From assembly GCF_035194505.1 (NCBI RefSeq), contig NZ_CP136573.1, forward strand, positions 2,157,001-2,221,000: a stretch of 64,000 bases of DNA. Direction: 5' to 3'. Numbering within the stretch: position 1 is the stretch's first letter; every line of letters starts with the position of its first letter. This document shows positions 48,460 through 57,112 of this stretch, one piece after another. The DNA is from Erythrobacter sp. (GTDB lineage: Bacteria > Pseudomonadota > Alphaproteobacteria > Sphingomonadales > Sphingomonadaceae). A model generated the notes under the pieces. That model saw nothing but the letters and a program-made list of their open reading frames with translations. It had not been told where the DNA came from and made no database searches. The position numbers and the translations under genes are program-made.

Positions 48460-50270
48460 ATCAGCTGTGCCTTCATCAGCCCGCGCAGGGCGTTGCCGAT
48501 CCGGAAGCCGTTCGCCAGATCATCGAGTGTCAATTCCGCCTCGCGCGCGCGTCCGCTCGCGATCAGCTCCTCGCGCAGCACACCGGGCAGCAGGCCGAGG
48601 GTAACAGGCGGGGTCAGCAACACGCCGTCCGGCCCGTCTACAAAGACGCTGGTCCAGCTGCCCTCGGTCACCAACCCATCGGCGCGCACCAGCACGGCTT
48701 CGCTAGCGCCATAGCTGCGGGCGGCGGCAAGGGCGTCATCGTAGAAGCCGCGGTCGGAGGTCTTGTGCGCCAGTCGCCAGTCGCTGGGGTCGAGCGGATT
48801 GGGGAGGGCTGCGACCTTCGCCGGCTCCTCCAGCATCGGCGGCACCGGCGCGGTCTCCAGCGCGCTCGCCCCGCTGCGCGAGACCAGCAGGCGCACGCGG
48901 GCAGGCGCGTCGAGTTCGAAACACAGGGCCTGGATCTGGTTCCTCAGGGCATGGCGATCAAAGGCAAAGCCGAGCACTTCGGCGCTCGCCTTCATCCGCG
49001 CGAGATGGCGTTCGAGTAGGGCGATACCGCTGTCCGGCTCGAAGCGCATGGTCTCGATCAGATCGCACTGCGCAGCGGTGAGCCTCGGTGCAGCGCGGCG
49101 CAGGAAGCCCGCCTTGACCTCGCATTCGCGCCGTTCGGCCATCGCATCGCTGTCCGCGACAATCGCCGAGCCGATGCCGAGCACGGCAGAGCCCTGGCCG
49201 TTTTCGATGGGCGTGAGGCGCAGGGTGCGGATGGCGACGTTGAAGGCGGCGTTTCCGTCTGCGTCGATCCGGCCAATCGCCCCGCAGTAAGGCCCGCGCG
49301 CATCGCGCTCCACCTCGGCCAGCAGTTCCATCGCGCGGATCTTGGGTGCGCCGGTGATCGAGCCGCAGGGGAACAGCGCCCGCACCAGATCCATCGCGCT
49401 CTTGCCGGGGCTGAGGCGCGCACGCACGGTCGAGACCATCTGGTGCACCGTCGGATAGCTCTCGACCGCGAAGGGCGCATCGACATGGACGCTCCCCGCC
49501 TCGGCCACGCGCGACAGATCATTTCGCATCAGATCGACGATCATGAGGTTCTCGGCGCGGTCCTTCACCGAGGAGGCAAGCTCCTCCACCGCCGCGCGGT
49601 CCGCTGCCGGATCGGCGGCACGGGGGCGGGTGCCCTTCATCGGCTTGACCTTCGCCTCGGCGCCATTGAGGGCGACGAACAGCTCGGGCGAGAAGCTCAA
49701 CAGCCAGTGCGATCCGTCGAAAATCAGTCCGCCATATCCCGCGCGGCTCCCATCGCGCAGGGCGGCGTAGAGCCCGACCGGATCGCCGCGGAACGAGCCG
49801 GCGAGCGGGTAGGTGAGGTTCGCCTGATAGATGTCGCCGGCGCGGATCGCTTCGTTGAGGGTGGCAAAGGCCTCGGCATAGCCGCCGGGGGAGAGCTGCG
49901 GCTCCATCGGGCCGATCGTGCCGGTGCCCTCGGCCCGATCGGCGAGCCAGACTGGGACATCGGCGGCGGCAATCCGGCGCGGGGCATCGAACAGCCCGAG
50001 CCATACGAGCGGACCGGCCGCACCAGAGCGCGCGGCGGCTTGGGCTGCCAGCTTCGGCTCGAGCGCGAGGCCTGCCTCATAGGCGAGATAGCCCGCCAGC
50101 GCCCCGCCCTCGTCCACCCGCGCCGCCTCTGCCGCGGCGAGCACGGCTTCGACCTCGTCCGGACGGTGAGCGACGAACAGCGCGCGCGGGGCTTCGTACA
50201 GCAGCGCGTCGGCAGCGCCTTCTCCCGCGCGGGCATCATCAAGCAGAACAAATGGCGGCGGCTGACCCAT
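48456..50270 (-). CDS. pabB: Fused aminodeoxychorismate synthase component I and aminodeoxychorismate lyase
   Basis: A 604-residue bifunctional protein for p-aminobenzoate, the folate precursor. The first part (to about 370) is the chorismate-binding PabB domain with GDIYQANLTYPL, PMKGTRPR, VKDRAENLMIVDLMRNDLSRV and PCGSITGAPKIRAMELL. The second part (from about 395) is a class IV PLP enzyme of the PabC type; its Schiff-base lysine is predicted at Lys503 in AHKTSDRGFYDDAL, with VLVRADGLVTEGSWTSVF after it. GAGGA lies seven bases before the ATG at 50270. It is divergent from the HerA-like gene. The glutamine amidotransferase PabA is not in the window. Confidence 0.93.
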   Translation of the reverse strand: MGQPPPFVLLDDARAGEGAADALLYEAPRALFVAHRPDEVEAVLAAAEAARVDEGGALAGYLAYEAGLALEPKLAAQAAARSGAAGPLVWLGLFDAPRRIAAADVPVWLADRAEGTGTIGPMEPQLSPGGYAEAFATLNEAIRAGDIYQANLTYPLAGSFRGDPVGLYAALRDGSRAGYGGLIFDGSHWLLSFSPELFVALNGAEAKVKPMKGTRPRAADPAADRAAVEELASSVKDRAENLMIVDLMRNDLSRVAEAGSVHVDAPFAVESYPTVHQMVSTVRARLSPGKSAMDLVRALFPCGSITGAPKIRAMELLAEVERDARGPYCGAIGRIDADGNAAFNVAIRTLRLTPIENGQGSAVLGIGSAIVADSDAMAERRECEVKAGFLRRAAPRLTAAQCDLIETMRFEPDSGIALLERHLARMKASAEVLGFAFDRHALRNQIQALCFELDAPARVRLLVSRSGASALETAPVPPMLEEPAKVAALPNPLDPSDWRLAHKTSDRGFYDDALAAARSYGASEAVLVRADGLVTEGSWTSVFVDGPDGVLLTPPVTLGLLPGVLREELIASGRAREAELTLDDLANGFRIGNALRGLMKAQLI

Positions 50271-50383
50271 CGCGTGTCCTCTTAGCCCAATTCCGGGCCA
50301 AGTCGAGAACTTGACCGAAGCCCCCGCCCCCTGCACATCACGGCGAGCTCAAGCGATTAAGGCATAAGGCAAAGGGACGGGTA

Positions 50384-51922
50384 ATGACGGACACGGCAAG
50401 CGACATCTTTCTCGGCCTTGGCGCGGATGGATCGCGCCAGGCGCTGGCGCTGAGCCGCTCGAACCGCCACGGGCTGATCGCCGGGGCGACCGGCACCGGC
50501 AAGACGGTGACCTTGCAGGGCATTGCCGAAAGCTTCTCCGCCGCCGGGGTGCCGGTGTTCCTCGCCGATGTGAAGGGCGATCTGTCGGGCATCGCCATGC
50601 CGGGCTCGCCCACCTTCAAGCACGCCGACAAGCTTGAATCGCGGGCGAAGGAACTGGGCATCGCCGACTATGCCTATGCCGACAACCCGGTGATTTTCTG
50701 GGACCTTTACGGCGAGCAGGGCCACCCGATCCGCACCACGGTGTCGGAGATGGGCCCGCTGCTGCTGTCGCGCCTGCTCGATCTCAACGAGATGCAGGAA
50801 GGCGTGCTGCAGATTATCTTCCGCTATGCCGACGAGAACGGGCTGCTGCTGCTCGACTTCGCCGATCTCGCCGCGCTGCTGGCATGGGCGAACGAGAATG
50901 CGGCGACGCTTTCGGGCACCTATGGCAATGTCACCAAGCCCTCGGTCGGCTCGATCCAGCGCCAGCTGCTGAGCTTTGAGGCGCAGGGCGCGGACCATTT
51001 CTTCGGCGAGCCTGCGCTGGAGATCGGCGACTTTCTCAAGGTGGACGAGAAGGGGCGCGGCTATGTGAATGTGCTGGCCGCCGACAAGCTGATGCGCAGC
51101 CCCAAGCTCTATGCCACCTTCCTCCTGTGGCTATTGTCCGAACTGTTTGAATCGCTTCCCGAAGTCGGCGATCCGGAAAAGCCCAAGCTGGTGTTCTTCT
51201 TCGACGAGGCGCACCTCTTGTTCGACGATGCGCCCAAGGCCTTGCAGGACACCATCGAACAGGTGGTGCGCCTGATCCGGTCCAAGGGCGTGGGGGTGTT
51301 CTTCGTCACCCAGAACCCGATCGATATCCCCGAGGAAGTCGCGGGCCAATTGGGCAACCGCGTCCAGCACGCCCTGCGCGCCTTCACCCCGCGCGATCAG
51401 CGCGCGATCAAGGCGGCGGCGGAGACCTTCCGCGTCAATCCCAGGCTCGATGTCGAGAGCGTGATCACCGAACTGAAGGTGGGCGAGGCGCTGGTCTCGA
51501 CGCTCGACGAGGACGGTGCGCCGACGATTGTCGAGCGCACGCTGATCAAGCCGCCGCGTTCGCGCCTCGGGCCGGTGGAGCCCAAGGAGCGGGCGATCAT
51601 CCAGTCGGTCAGTCCGGTGGAGGGCAAATACGACACCCGCGCCGACCGCGAGAGCGCTGCCGAAGTGCTGGCCGCCAAGGCCGCCGATGCCGCCGCCACC
51701 GCCGTGGAAGTGGCCGAAAAGGGCCGTGAGGAAGTGGGCAAGCGCGAGCGCAAAAGGCCTTCCATGTGGGAGAAGGCGGGCAAGAGCGCGATGACGGCAG
51801 CGGGCGGCTCGCTCGCCTCAATGGCGGTCGCTGCGGTGCTCGGCAAGAAGTCGAGCGCTGACCCGCTGCGCACCGGCGCAACCGCCTTTGTCAGGAACCT
51901 GCTGGGCGGGCTGATGCGCTGA
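50384..51922 (+). CDS. HerA-like ATPase, DUF853/YjgR family
   Basis: A 512-residue P-loop ATPase. Walker A is GATGTGKT (residues 34-41) and the Walker B-like segment is KLVFFFDEAHLLFDDAPKAL; VFFVTQNPIDIPEEVAGQLGNRVQHALRAFTP is the conserved C-terminal core. The tail (about 430-512) is Ala/Lys-rich with a short hydrophobic stretch. These proteins resemble the HerA/FtsK DNA pumps but lack the N-terminal barrel; their role is not known. It is a single gene followed by the parS region. Confidence 0.9.
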   Translation: MTDTASDIFLGLGADGSRQALALSRSNRHGLIAGATGTGKTVTLQGIAESFSAAGVPVFLADVKGDLSGIAMPGSPTFKHADKLESRAKELGIADYAYADNPVIFWDLYGEQGHPIRTTVSEMGPLLLSRLLDLNEMQEGVLQIIFRYADENGLLLLDFADLAALLAWANENAATLSGTYGNVTKPSVGSIQRQLLSFEAQGADHFFGEPALEIGDFLKVDEKGRGYVNVLAADKLMRSPKLYATFLLWLLSELFESLPEVGDPEKPKLVFFFDEAHLLFDDAPKALQDTIEQVVRLIRSKGVGVFFVTQNPIDIPEEVAGQLGNRVQHALRAFTPRDQRAIKAAAETFRVNPRLDVESVITELKVGEALVSTLDEDGAPTIVERTLIKPPRSRLGPVEPKERAIIQSVSPVEGKYDTRADRESAAEVLAAKAADAAATAVEVAEKGREEVGKRERKRPSMWEKAGKSAMTAAGGSLASMAVAAVLGKKSSADPLRTGATAFVRNLLGGLMR

Positions 51923-51954
51923 AATCCCGCCGCAAAGGCCCCCGAACCCCCCAA

Positions 51955-51970
51955 TGTTTCACGTGAAACA
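51955..51970. promoter_or_regulatory. parS: parS, ParB-binding centromere site
   Basis: TGTTTCACGTGAAACA is a perfect 16-base palindrome identical to the bacterial parS consensus, the site where ParB nucleates for chromosome partition. The palindrome extends one base on each side. It is intergenic, 32 bases after the HerA-like gene. parS sites cluster near the replication origin, so this segment is probably origin-proximal (inference). No parA or parB is in the window. Confidence 0.93.
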
Positions 51971-51992
51971 TCGGGTATCGGGGTGCCATCTG

Positions 51993-52070
51993 GGGGTCAT
52001 CTCGGGGTCAACTGGGGGTCAAACCGGGCCTGGATTGAGAAGAATCGCCCGGAATCGGCCAGAATCGCCC
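51993..52070. repeat. Two short-period repeat arrays next to parS
   Basis: GGGGTCA occurs three times with starts at 51993, 52004 and 52015, an exact 11-base period; a degenerate copy (GGGGTGC) precedes them at 51980. Then RGAATCGSCC occurs three times at 52041, 52051 and 52061, an exact 10-base period. Both periods are close to one DNA turn. The arrays fill the gap between parS and the VOC gene end and do not look like coding sequence. Confidence 0.6.
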
Positions 52071-52078
52071 CGCCCGCC

Positions 52079-52465
52079 TCAAGATTCGGCCGGCTGCACC
52101 ATGCAGAACACGTTGAGCTTGTTGCCGTCCGGATCGCGGAAATAGCCCGCATAAAAGCCGTCATCCCCGCGCGGGCCGGGCGCGCCTTCATCGCTGCCGC
52201 CGTGGGCCATGGCGATGTCATAGACCGCGTGGACATCATCGGGCGCCTTCACCTCGAGCGCGACCATCACGCCGTTGCCCACGGTCGCGGGCTGGCCGTC
52301 GAACGGCACCGTCGCCGCGATGCCGGGCGCGCCGCCCCATTCGCCCCAGGCGATGAAGGCTTCCGTATCCATCATCCGCCCCACGCCAAAATGCGTGGCA
52401 ATCGCATCATAGAACGCCGCCGCGCGCGGCAGATCATTGGTGCCAAGGGTAACGTAGCCGATCAT
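52079..52465 (-). CDS. VOC family protein (glyoxalase/bleomycin-resistance fold)
   Basis: A 128-residue vicinal-oxygen-chelate protein. It opens MIGYVTLGTNDLPRAAAFYDAIATHFG and ends with FRDPDGNKLNVF, the usual terminal motif with a metal-ligand position. The family includes glyoxalase-like lyases and antibiotic-binding proteins; the substrate is unknown. AGGGAGGAA precedes the ATG. Its 3' end abuts the repeat arrays beside parS. Confidence 0.88.
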   Translation of the reverse strand: MIGYVTLGTNDLPRAAAFYDAIATHFGVGRMMDTEAFIAWGEWGGAPGIAATVPFDGQPATVGNGVMVALEVKAPDDVHAVYDIAMAHGGSDEGAPGPRGDDGFYAGYFRDPDGNKLNVFCMVQPAES

Positions 52466-52563
52466 CTGTGTTCCTCCCTTACCGCGACTCGGTATGTAGG
52501 AACATTACAGGAACATAGAGGCGGTCACAAGCTATGATGGTGGCAAGCTATCGGCCCGCCAAC

Positions 52564-52598
52564 GGACGGGCCGCGAGCGCACGCGCGCGAGCCGCAGG
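52564..52598 (+). repeat. 35-base intergenic repeat, copy 2
   Basis: Identical over 35 bases to the reverse complement of 32570-32604. It lies in the 234-base gap between the VOC gene start and the pepP stop, followed by two hairpins. Confidence 0.75.
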
Positions 52599-52633
52599 CG
52601 ATCCGGCGCGAAGCGACGGAAGCTCGCCGAGGA

Positions 52634-52655
52634 CGAACGCGCGGAGGCGCGTTCG
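52634..52655. other. Perfect hairpin between VOC and pepP genes
   Basis: CGAACGCGC-GGAG-GCGCGTTCG, a 9-base-pair perfect stem with a 4-base loop. It belongs to the non-coding stretch that also holds the 35-base repeat. There is no T tract on either side. Confidence 0.5.
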
Positions 52656-52658
52656 CAA

Positions 52659-52692
52659 CCAAAGAAGCCAAGCCCCGTGTCGAGCACGGGGC
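52659..52692 (-). terminator. Terminator after pepP
   Basis: On the minus strand GCCCCGTG-CTCGA-CACGGGGC is a perfect 8-base-pair stem, followed by the T-rich TTGGCTTCTTTGG. It begins eight bases after the pepP stop. Confidence 0.7.
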
Positions 52693-52699
52693 GCCCTCC

Positions 52700-54508
52700 T
52701 CAAAGCGCCGCGGTCTCGCGCTCCAGCCACGCCAGATCATCGCCTGCCAGCTGCGGCGCTAGCAGGCTGCGCACCTTGGCGTGATAGGCGTCGACCCATG
52801 CCACTTCATCCGCCGTCAGCAGGCTCTTTTCGATCAGCTTGCGGTCCAGCGGCACGAAGGTCAGCGTCTCGAAGCCGAGATAGCGGCCTTCCTGCCCGGC
52901 AATCTCACGCTCTTCCACCAGCACGAGGTTCTCGATCCGGATGCCGTAGTGGCCCTGCTTGTAATAGCCCGGCTCGTTCGAGAGGATCATGCCCGCAAAC
53001 AGTTCCTGACCCGTGCCGGCCTGCCCGCCCGAAGGCTTGGCGATGCGCTGCGGGCCTTCGTGCACGCCGAGGAAGCTGCCCACCCCGTGGCCCGTGCCAT
53101 GGGCGTAATCGACGCCGGCTTCCCACAGATATTGCCGCGCCAGCACATCGAGCTGGCCGCCCGCCGTGCCTTGGGGGAACACCGCACGGTCAATCTGGAT
53201 ATGGCCTTTCAGCACGCGGGTGTTGCGATCGCGCATTTCCGCCGAGGGTTCACCCGGACCGACCCACACGGTGCGGGTGATATCGGTCGTGCCGCCCGGA
53301 TACTGCCCGCCCGAGTCCACCAGATAGATCGAACCCGGCGGGATCGGGATATTGCTGTCCTCGTCCACCTTGTAATGCGGCAGCGCGGCGTGGCCGGCAG
53401 CGGCGGAGATGGTGTCGAAGGAGAGATCGCGCAGCCCTGCATCCTCGGCGCGGAAGGCGGCGAGGCGGGCGGCGGCCGCGAGTTCATCGACCCCCCCCTT
53501 GGGGCCTTCCACTTCCAGCCAGCGCAGGAACCTGGTCACCGCAGCGCCGTCACGCGCCTGCGCGTCGCGGTGGCCCTGCTGTTCGGCGGCGTTCTTGATC
53601 GCCTTGGCAAGGATCGTCGGGTCCTGCTTGAAGGCGACCTCGGCGCCGCCCGCCTTCAGCCCCTGCGCAATGCCGACCACGGCGAAATCGGGATCGAGCG
53701 CGACATTCTGTCCGGCGAACTCGCCTGTCAGCGCGCCTTCGAAAGCGGCGCGATCACGGATGGTCACGGCATTGCCGAGGTGGCGGGTCAGCTCGGGCGT
53801 GACCTTCTCGGGCGCGATGAACAGCTCGGCGCTGCCATCCTTGCGGGCGATGACATAGGACAGGGCAACGGGCGTGTGCGACACATCTGTCCCGCGGATG
53901 TTGAGCAGCCATGCAATCGAATCGAGCGCGGGGATCACCACCGCGTCATGCCCCTCGCGCGCGAGCCAGTCGGCTACCGCGGCGCGCTTGTCAGCCGAGG
54001 AACGGCCTGCCAGCGCCTCGTCATAGGCCTGCGCGGGTGCGGGCGAGGGCGCGGGCTGATCGGCCCACACCGCGTCCAGCGGATTGCCCTGCGCCGCGAC
54101 CAGCGCGATGCCCTTGGGCACGAGCGCCTTTTCCAGCGCCTGCGTCCAGCCGAAGGTGTGGAGCCAGGGATCATAGGCGATCTTCGCGCCCTCGCCCGCC
54201 ACCTCGGCGAGCCAGCCCGCGAGCGTATCGGCGGGCACGCTCTTGTATTCGAACAGATTGCCGTCGACCTGTTCACGCACCTGCACGGTGTAGCGCCCGT
54301 CGACGAAGATCGCGGCATGGGTGAGGGTGACGGCGGCAAAGCCCGCCGATCCGCCGAAGCCCGTCAGCCAGTTCAGGCGTTGGGCATAGTCGCCGACATA
54401 TTCGCTCATGTGTTCATCGGAGATGGGGATGATGAAGCCGGTGAGGCCGCGCCGCTTCAATTCCTCGCGCAGGGCGGCAAGGCGGGCTTCATGGGTTTGC
54501 ATCAGCAT
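52700..54508 (-). CDS. pepP: M24 family Xaa-Pro aminopeptidase
   Basis: A 602-residue creatinase-fold peptidase that removes an N-terminal residue before proline. It has the three-domain form: two creatinase-like N-terminal domains and a C-terminal metal domain (from about 310) with LVDSGGQYPGGTTDITRTVW, HGTGHGVGSFLGVHEGPQ, LSNEPGYY and GIRIENL supplying the dinuclear metal ligands, and a family C-terminal extension. No signal peptide is seen, so it is cytoplasmic. GAGG lies nine bases before the ATG at 54508; ATG 54502 is an alternative. It is divergent from the S9 peptidase gene. Confidence 0.94.
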   Translation of the reverse strand: MLMQTHEARLAALREELKRRGLTGFIIPISDEHMSEYVGDYAQRLNWLTGFGGSAGFAAVTLTHAAIFVDGRYTVQVREQVDGNLFEYKSVPADTLAGWLAEVAGEGAKIAYDPWLHTFGWTQALEKALVPKGIALVAAQGNPLDAVWADQPAPSPAPAQAYDEALAGRSSADKRAAVADWLAREGHDAVVIPALDSIAWLLNIRGTDVSHTPVALSYVIARKDGSAELFIAPEKVTPELTRHLGNAVTIRDRAAFEGALTGEFAGQNVALDPDFAVVGIAQGLKAGGAEVAFKQDPTILAKAIKNAAEQQGHRDAQARDGAAVTRFLRWLEVEGPKGGVDELAAAARLAAFRAEDAGLRDLSFDTISAAAGHAALPHYKVDEDSNIPIPPGSIYLVDSGGQYPGGTTDITRTVWVGPGEPSAEMRDRNTRVLKGHIQIDRAVFPQGTAGGQLDVLARQYLWEAGVDYAHGTGHGVGSFLGVHEGPQRIAKPSGGQAGTGQELFAGMILSNEPGYYKQGHYGIRIENLVLVEEREIAGQEGRYLGFETLTFVPLDRKLIEKSLLTADEVAWVDAYHAKVRSLLAPQLAGDDLAWLERETAAL

Positions 54509-54623
54509 GTCGTCGATCCTCGGGCGCGGGCACTTGTCGCCCATCAATGTGTTGTTACAACCGCGAACATAGGCCCAAAGAGCCGCCCTTTCCACCCAGA
54601 CGACAACGGGACCCGAGCGATCC

Positions 54624-56867
54624 ATGAACGACCGCATCAGCCGCCTTGCCCTTGCCTGCGCGCTTGCCGCCACCACCTTTGCCCCTGCCGCCGCGAACAC
54701 CACCCGAGAGGAACAGCCCCGCGTGACCACCCCGTCTTCCGCCGCCCAAGATCATAGTGGCGAGATCAAGCCGCCCGTCGCCGCCAAGAAGCCGCACAGC
54801 TACACGCATCACGGGATCACCATCGAAGACCCCTATGACTGGCTTTACGACAAGTCCTATCCCACCGTGGACGACAAGGCGGTGCTCGATCACATCAAGG
54901 CGGAAAACGCCTATTTCGAGGCCAAGATGGGCGCGCAGGCTCCCTTCACCGAAGCCCTGTTCACCGAGATGCGCGCGCGCATCAAGGAGGACGATTCGAC
55001 CGTGCCCCAGAAGGATGGCGACTACTTCTACTGGAGCGAGTTCGAGGAAGGCGCGCAGTATCGCAAGCACTACCGCGCGCCGGCTGTCGGAGACATGGCC
55101 GATGCAGCCAAGGCCGAACTGCTGATCGACGAGAACGCGCTTGCCGAGGGCCACGAATATTTCAGCCTCGGCGCGGCCTCGATCAGCCAGAACGGGCGCT
55201 TCCTCGCCTATTCGACCGACACCAACGGCTCGGAACGCTACATCGCGCGGATCAAGGATTTGCAGACCGGCGAGCACCTGCCCGATGTGATCGAGAACCT
55301 GCGCGGCGATCTGGTGTGGGTCGCGAATGACACCGCGCTGGTCTACGGCCCATCGACCGAGGAGTGGCGCACGCTGGAGGCCAAGCTCCACGTGATCGGC
55401 ACGCCGGTGAGCGCGGATGTGACGCTCTACAAGGAGGAAGACCAGTCCTTCGGCGTCGGCACCGGCCTTTCCTCGCAGGAAGACTGGCTGATCATCGCCA
55501 CGGGTGACAACGAGACGAGCGAAGTCCGCCTCGTCCCCGCCGCCAACCCCACCGCCACGCCCATTCTGGTGAAGCCGCGCAGCAAGGGCGTGGAATATTC
55601 TGTCGACATGCGCGACGGCGAATTGTGGGTGTGGACCAATGATGATCACATCAACTTCCGCCTCGCCAAGGCGAAGCTGGAAAGCCCAAGCGACTGGCAG
55701 ACGGTGATTGCCGGATCGGATGATTTCTATCTGACCGGATTCGAGCTCTACAAGGACTTCTTCGTCACCGAAGGGCGGCTGGACGGCCTCGATCAGATCC
55801 AGCTGCGCCAATATGCCGATCCCGCGAAGATCACGCCGATCACCTTCCCGGAAGCGAGCTACACGGCGGGCCTTTCCAACAACCCCGAATATGATGTGAG
55901 CAAGCTGCGGCTGGCCTATCAGTCGATGGTCACGCCGAGCACGGTCTATGACTATGACGTGAAGACGGGCAAGCTGACGACGCTGAAGACGCAGGTCATC
56001 CCGAGCGGATATGATGCGAGCCTCTATGTCGCCGAGCGGGTGACGATCACCGCGCGCGACGGGACGCAGGTGCCGGTCAGCGTGATGATGCGCAAGGACC
56101 GCGCGGAAATCCTCAAGCAGGCCGGGATCGAAGGGCCGGGGCCGCTCCACCTCTATGCCTATGGCGCCTATGGCTATGCCATCCCGCCGGGCTTTTCGAC
56201 AACGCGCCTCTCCCTCGTGGATCGCGGGTTCGCCTATGCCATCGCCCATATTCGCGGCGGGGATGATCTCGGGCGGCGCTGGTACTTGCAGGGCAAGATG
56301 TTCGAGCGGACCAACACCTTCAACGATTTCGTCGATGCAGGCCGGGGCCTGATCGCCAAGGGCTATACCGCGGAAGGCAAGGTGACCGCGAGCGGCGGTT
56401 CGGCTGGCGGCGAGCTGATGGGCGCGATCATCAATCAGGACCCGTCGCAATATGGCGCGATTGTCGCCCATGTGCCCTTTGTCGATGTGCTGGGCACGAT
56501 GCTCAACGAGAAGCTGCCGCTCACCCCGGGCGAGTGGCAGGAATGGGGCAACCCGATCGAGAGCAAGGAGGCCTTTGCCTATATCTTGTCCTATTCGCCC
56601 TATGACCAGGTGGTGGCCAAGGCCTACCCGCCGATGCTGGTGACCGCCGGCCTCAACGATCCGCGCGTCACCTATTGGGAGCCGGCCAAGTGGGTCGCCA
56701 AGCTGCGCGAGGTGAAGACCGACGACAACCTGCTGCTGATGAAGACCAACATGGGCGCAGGCCACGGCGGGCAGTCGGGCCGCTGGAACAGCCTCAAGGA
56801 GACGGCGGAGGAATACGCCTTCATCCTGTGGCAGATGGGCATGGCCCCGAAGAGCGAGGGTAAGTGA
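54624..56867 (+). CDS. S9 family peptidase, oligopeptidase B-like, secreted
   Basis: A 747-residue prolyl-oligopeptidase-family serine peptidase with a predicted signal peptide (MNDRISRLALACALAATTFAPAAA). A seven-bladed beta-propeller (about 130-480) gates the active site, and the alpha/beta-hydrolase domain has nucleophile Ser593 in ASGGSAGGELMG, the aspartate in LNDPRVTYWEP and the histidine in GAGHGGQSGRW. The pattern is closest to oligopeptidase B, which cuts after basic residues in short peptides. The small membrane-protein gene overlaps its stop (GTGA). Confidence 0.94.
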   Translation: MNDRISRLALACALAATTFAPAAANTTREEQPRVTTPSSAAQDHSGEIKPPVAAKKPHSYTHHGITIEDPYDWLYDKSYPTVDDKAVLDHIKAENAYFEAKMGAQAPFTEALFTEMRARIKEDDSTVPQKDGDYFYWSEFEEGAQYRKHYRAPAVGDMADAAKAELLIDENALAEGHEYFSLGAASISQNGRFLAYSTDTNGSERYIARIKDLQTGEHLPDVIENLRGDLVWVANDTALVYGPSTEEWRTLEAKLHVIGTPVSADVTLYKEEDQSFGVGTGLSSQEDWLIIATGDNETSEVRLVPAANPTATPILVKPRSKGVEYSVDMRDGELWVWTNDDHINFRLAKAKLESPSDWQTVIAGSDDFYLTGFELYKDFFVTEGRLDGLDQIQLRQYADPAKITPITFPEASYTAGLSNNPEYDVSKLRLAYQSMVTPSTVYDYDVKTGKLTTLKTQVIPSGYDASLYVAERVTITARDGTQVPVSVMMRKDRAEILKQAGIEGPGPLHLYAYGAYGYAIPPGFSTTRLSLVDRGFAYAIAHIRGGDDLGRRWYLQGKMFERTNTFNDFVDAGRGLIAKGYTAEGKVTASGGSAGGELMGAIINQDPSQYGAIVAHVPFVDVLGTMLNEKLPLTPGEWQEWGNPIESKEAFAYILSYSPYDQVVAKAYPPMLVTAGLNDPRVTYWEPAKWVAKLREVKTDDNLLLMKTNMGAGHGGQSGRWNSLKETAEEYAFILWQMGMAPKSEGK

Positions 56868-57112
56868 CCAGCCCCGGCACGATCATCTACCGCCTGTCGC
56901 TCGTCGTAATGGTGGCGAGCGCCGCCGTGATTGCGCTGTGGCTGGCGGCGCTCAAGGACTATTCCTATGCGGCGCTCGCCGCGCCTGCGTCCTTCGTGGG
57001 CGCCGCGAGCTGGAGCGTGGCCGGAATTGTCGGGTGGCGTGCGTGGTTCATCCTCCTGCTCCCCTTCTATGCCGCGCCGTTCCTGCCGTGGGCGGAGTGG
57101 ATGCATGGCTGA
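56864..57112 (+). CDS. Small hypothetical membrane protein
   Basis: An 82-residue protein with two or three hydrophobic segments (about 7-26, 34-58 and 60-75) and few charges. The start is a GTG overlapping the S9 peptidase stop by four bases, and its end overlaps the thioesterase start by eight bases, so it is locked into a three-gene operon. I do not recognise a family. Coding is supported by these couplings and by its membrane-like composition. Confidence 0.65.
   Translation: MTSPGTIIYRLSLVVMVASAAVIALWLAALKDYSYAALAAPASFVGAASWSVAGIVGWRAWFILLLPFYAAPFLPWAEWMHG

Noticed and set aside
51954..52145. Plus-strand 63-codon frame starting inside parS (MFHVKH...)
   Set aside because: It has no ribosome binding site, runs through the phased repeats and overlaps the VOC gene end; FHVKH is simply the translation of the parS palindrome.
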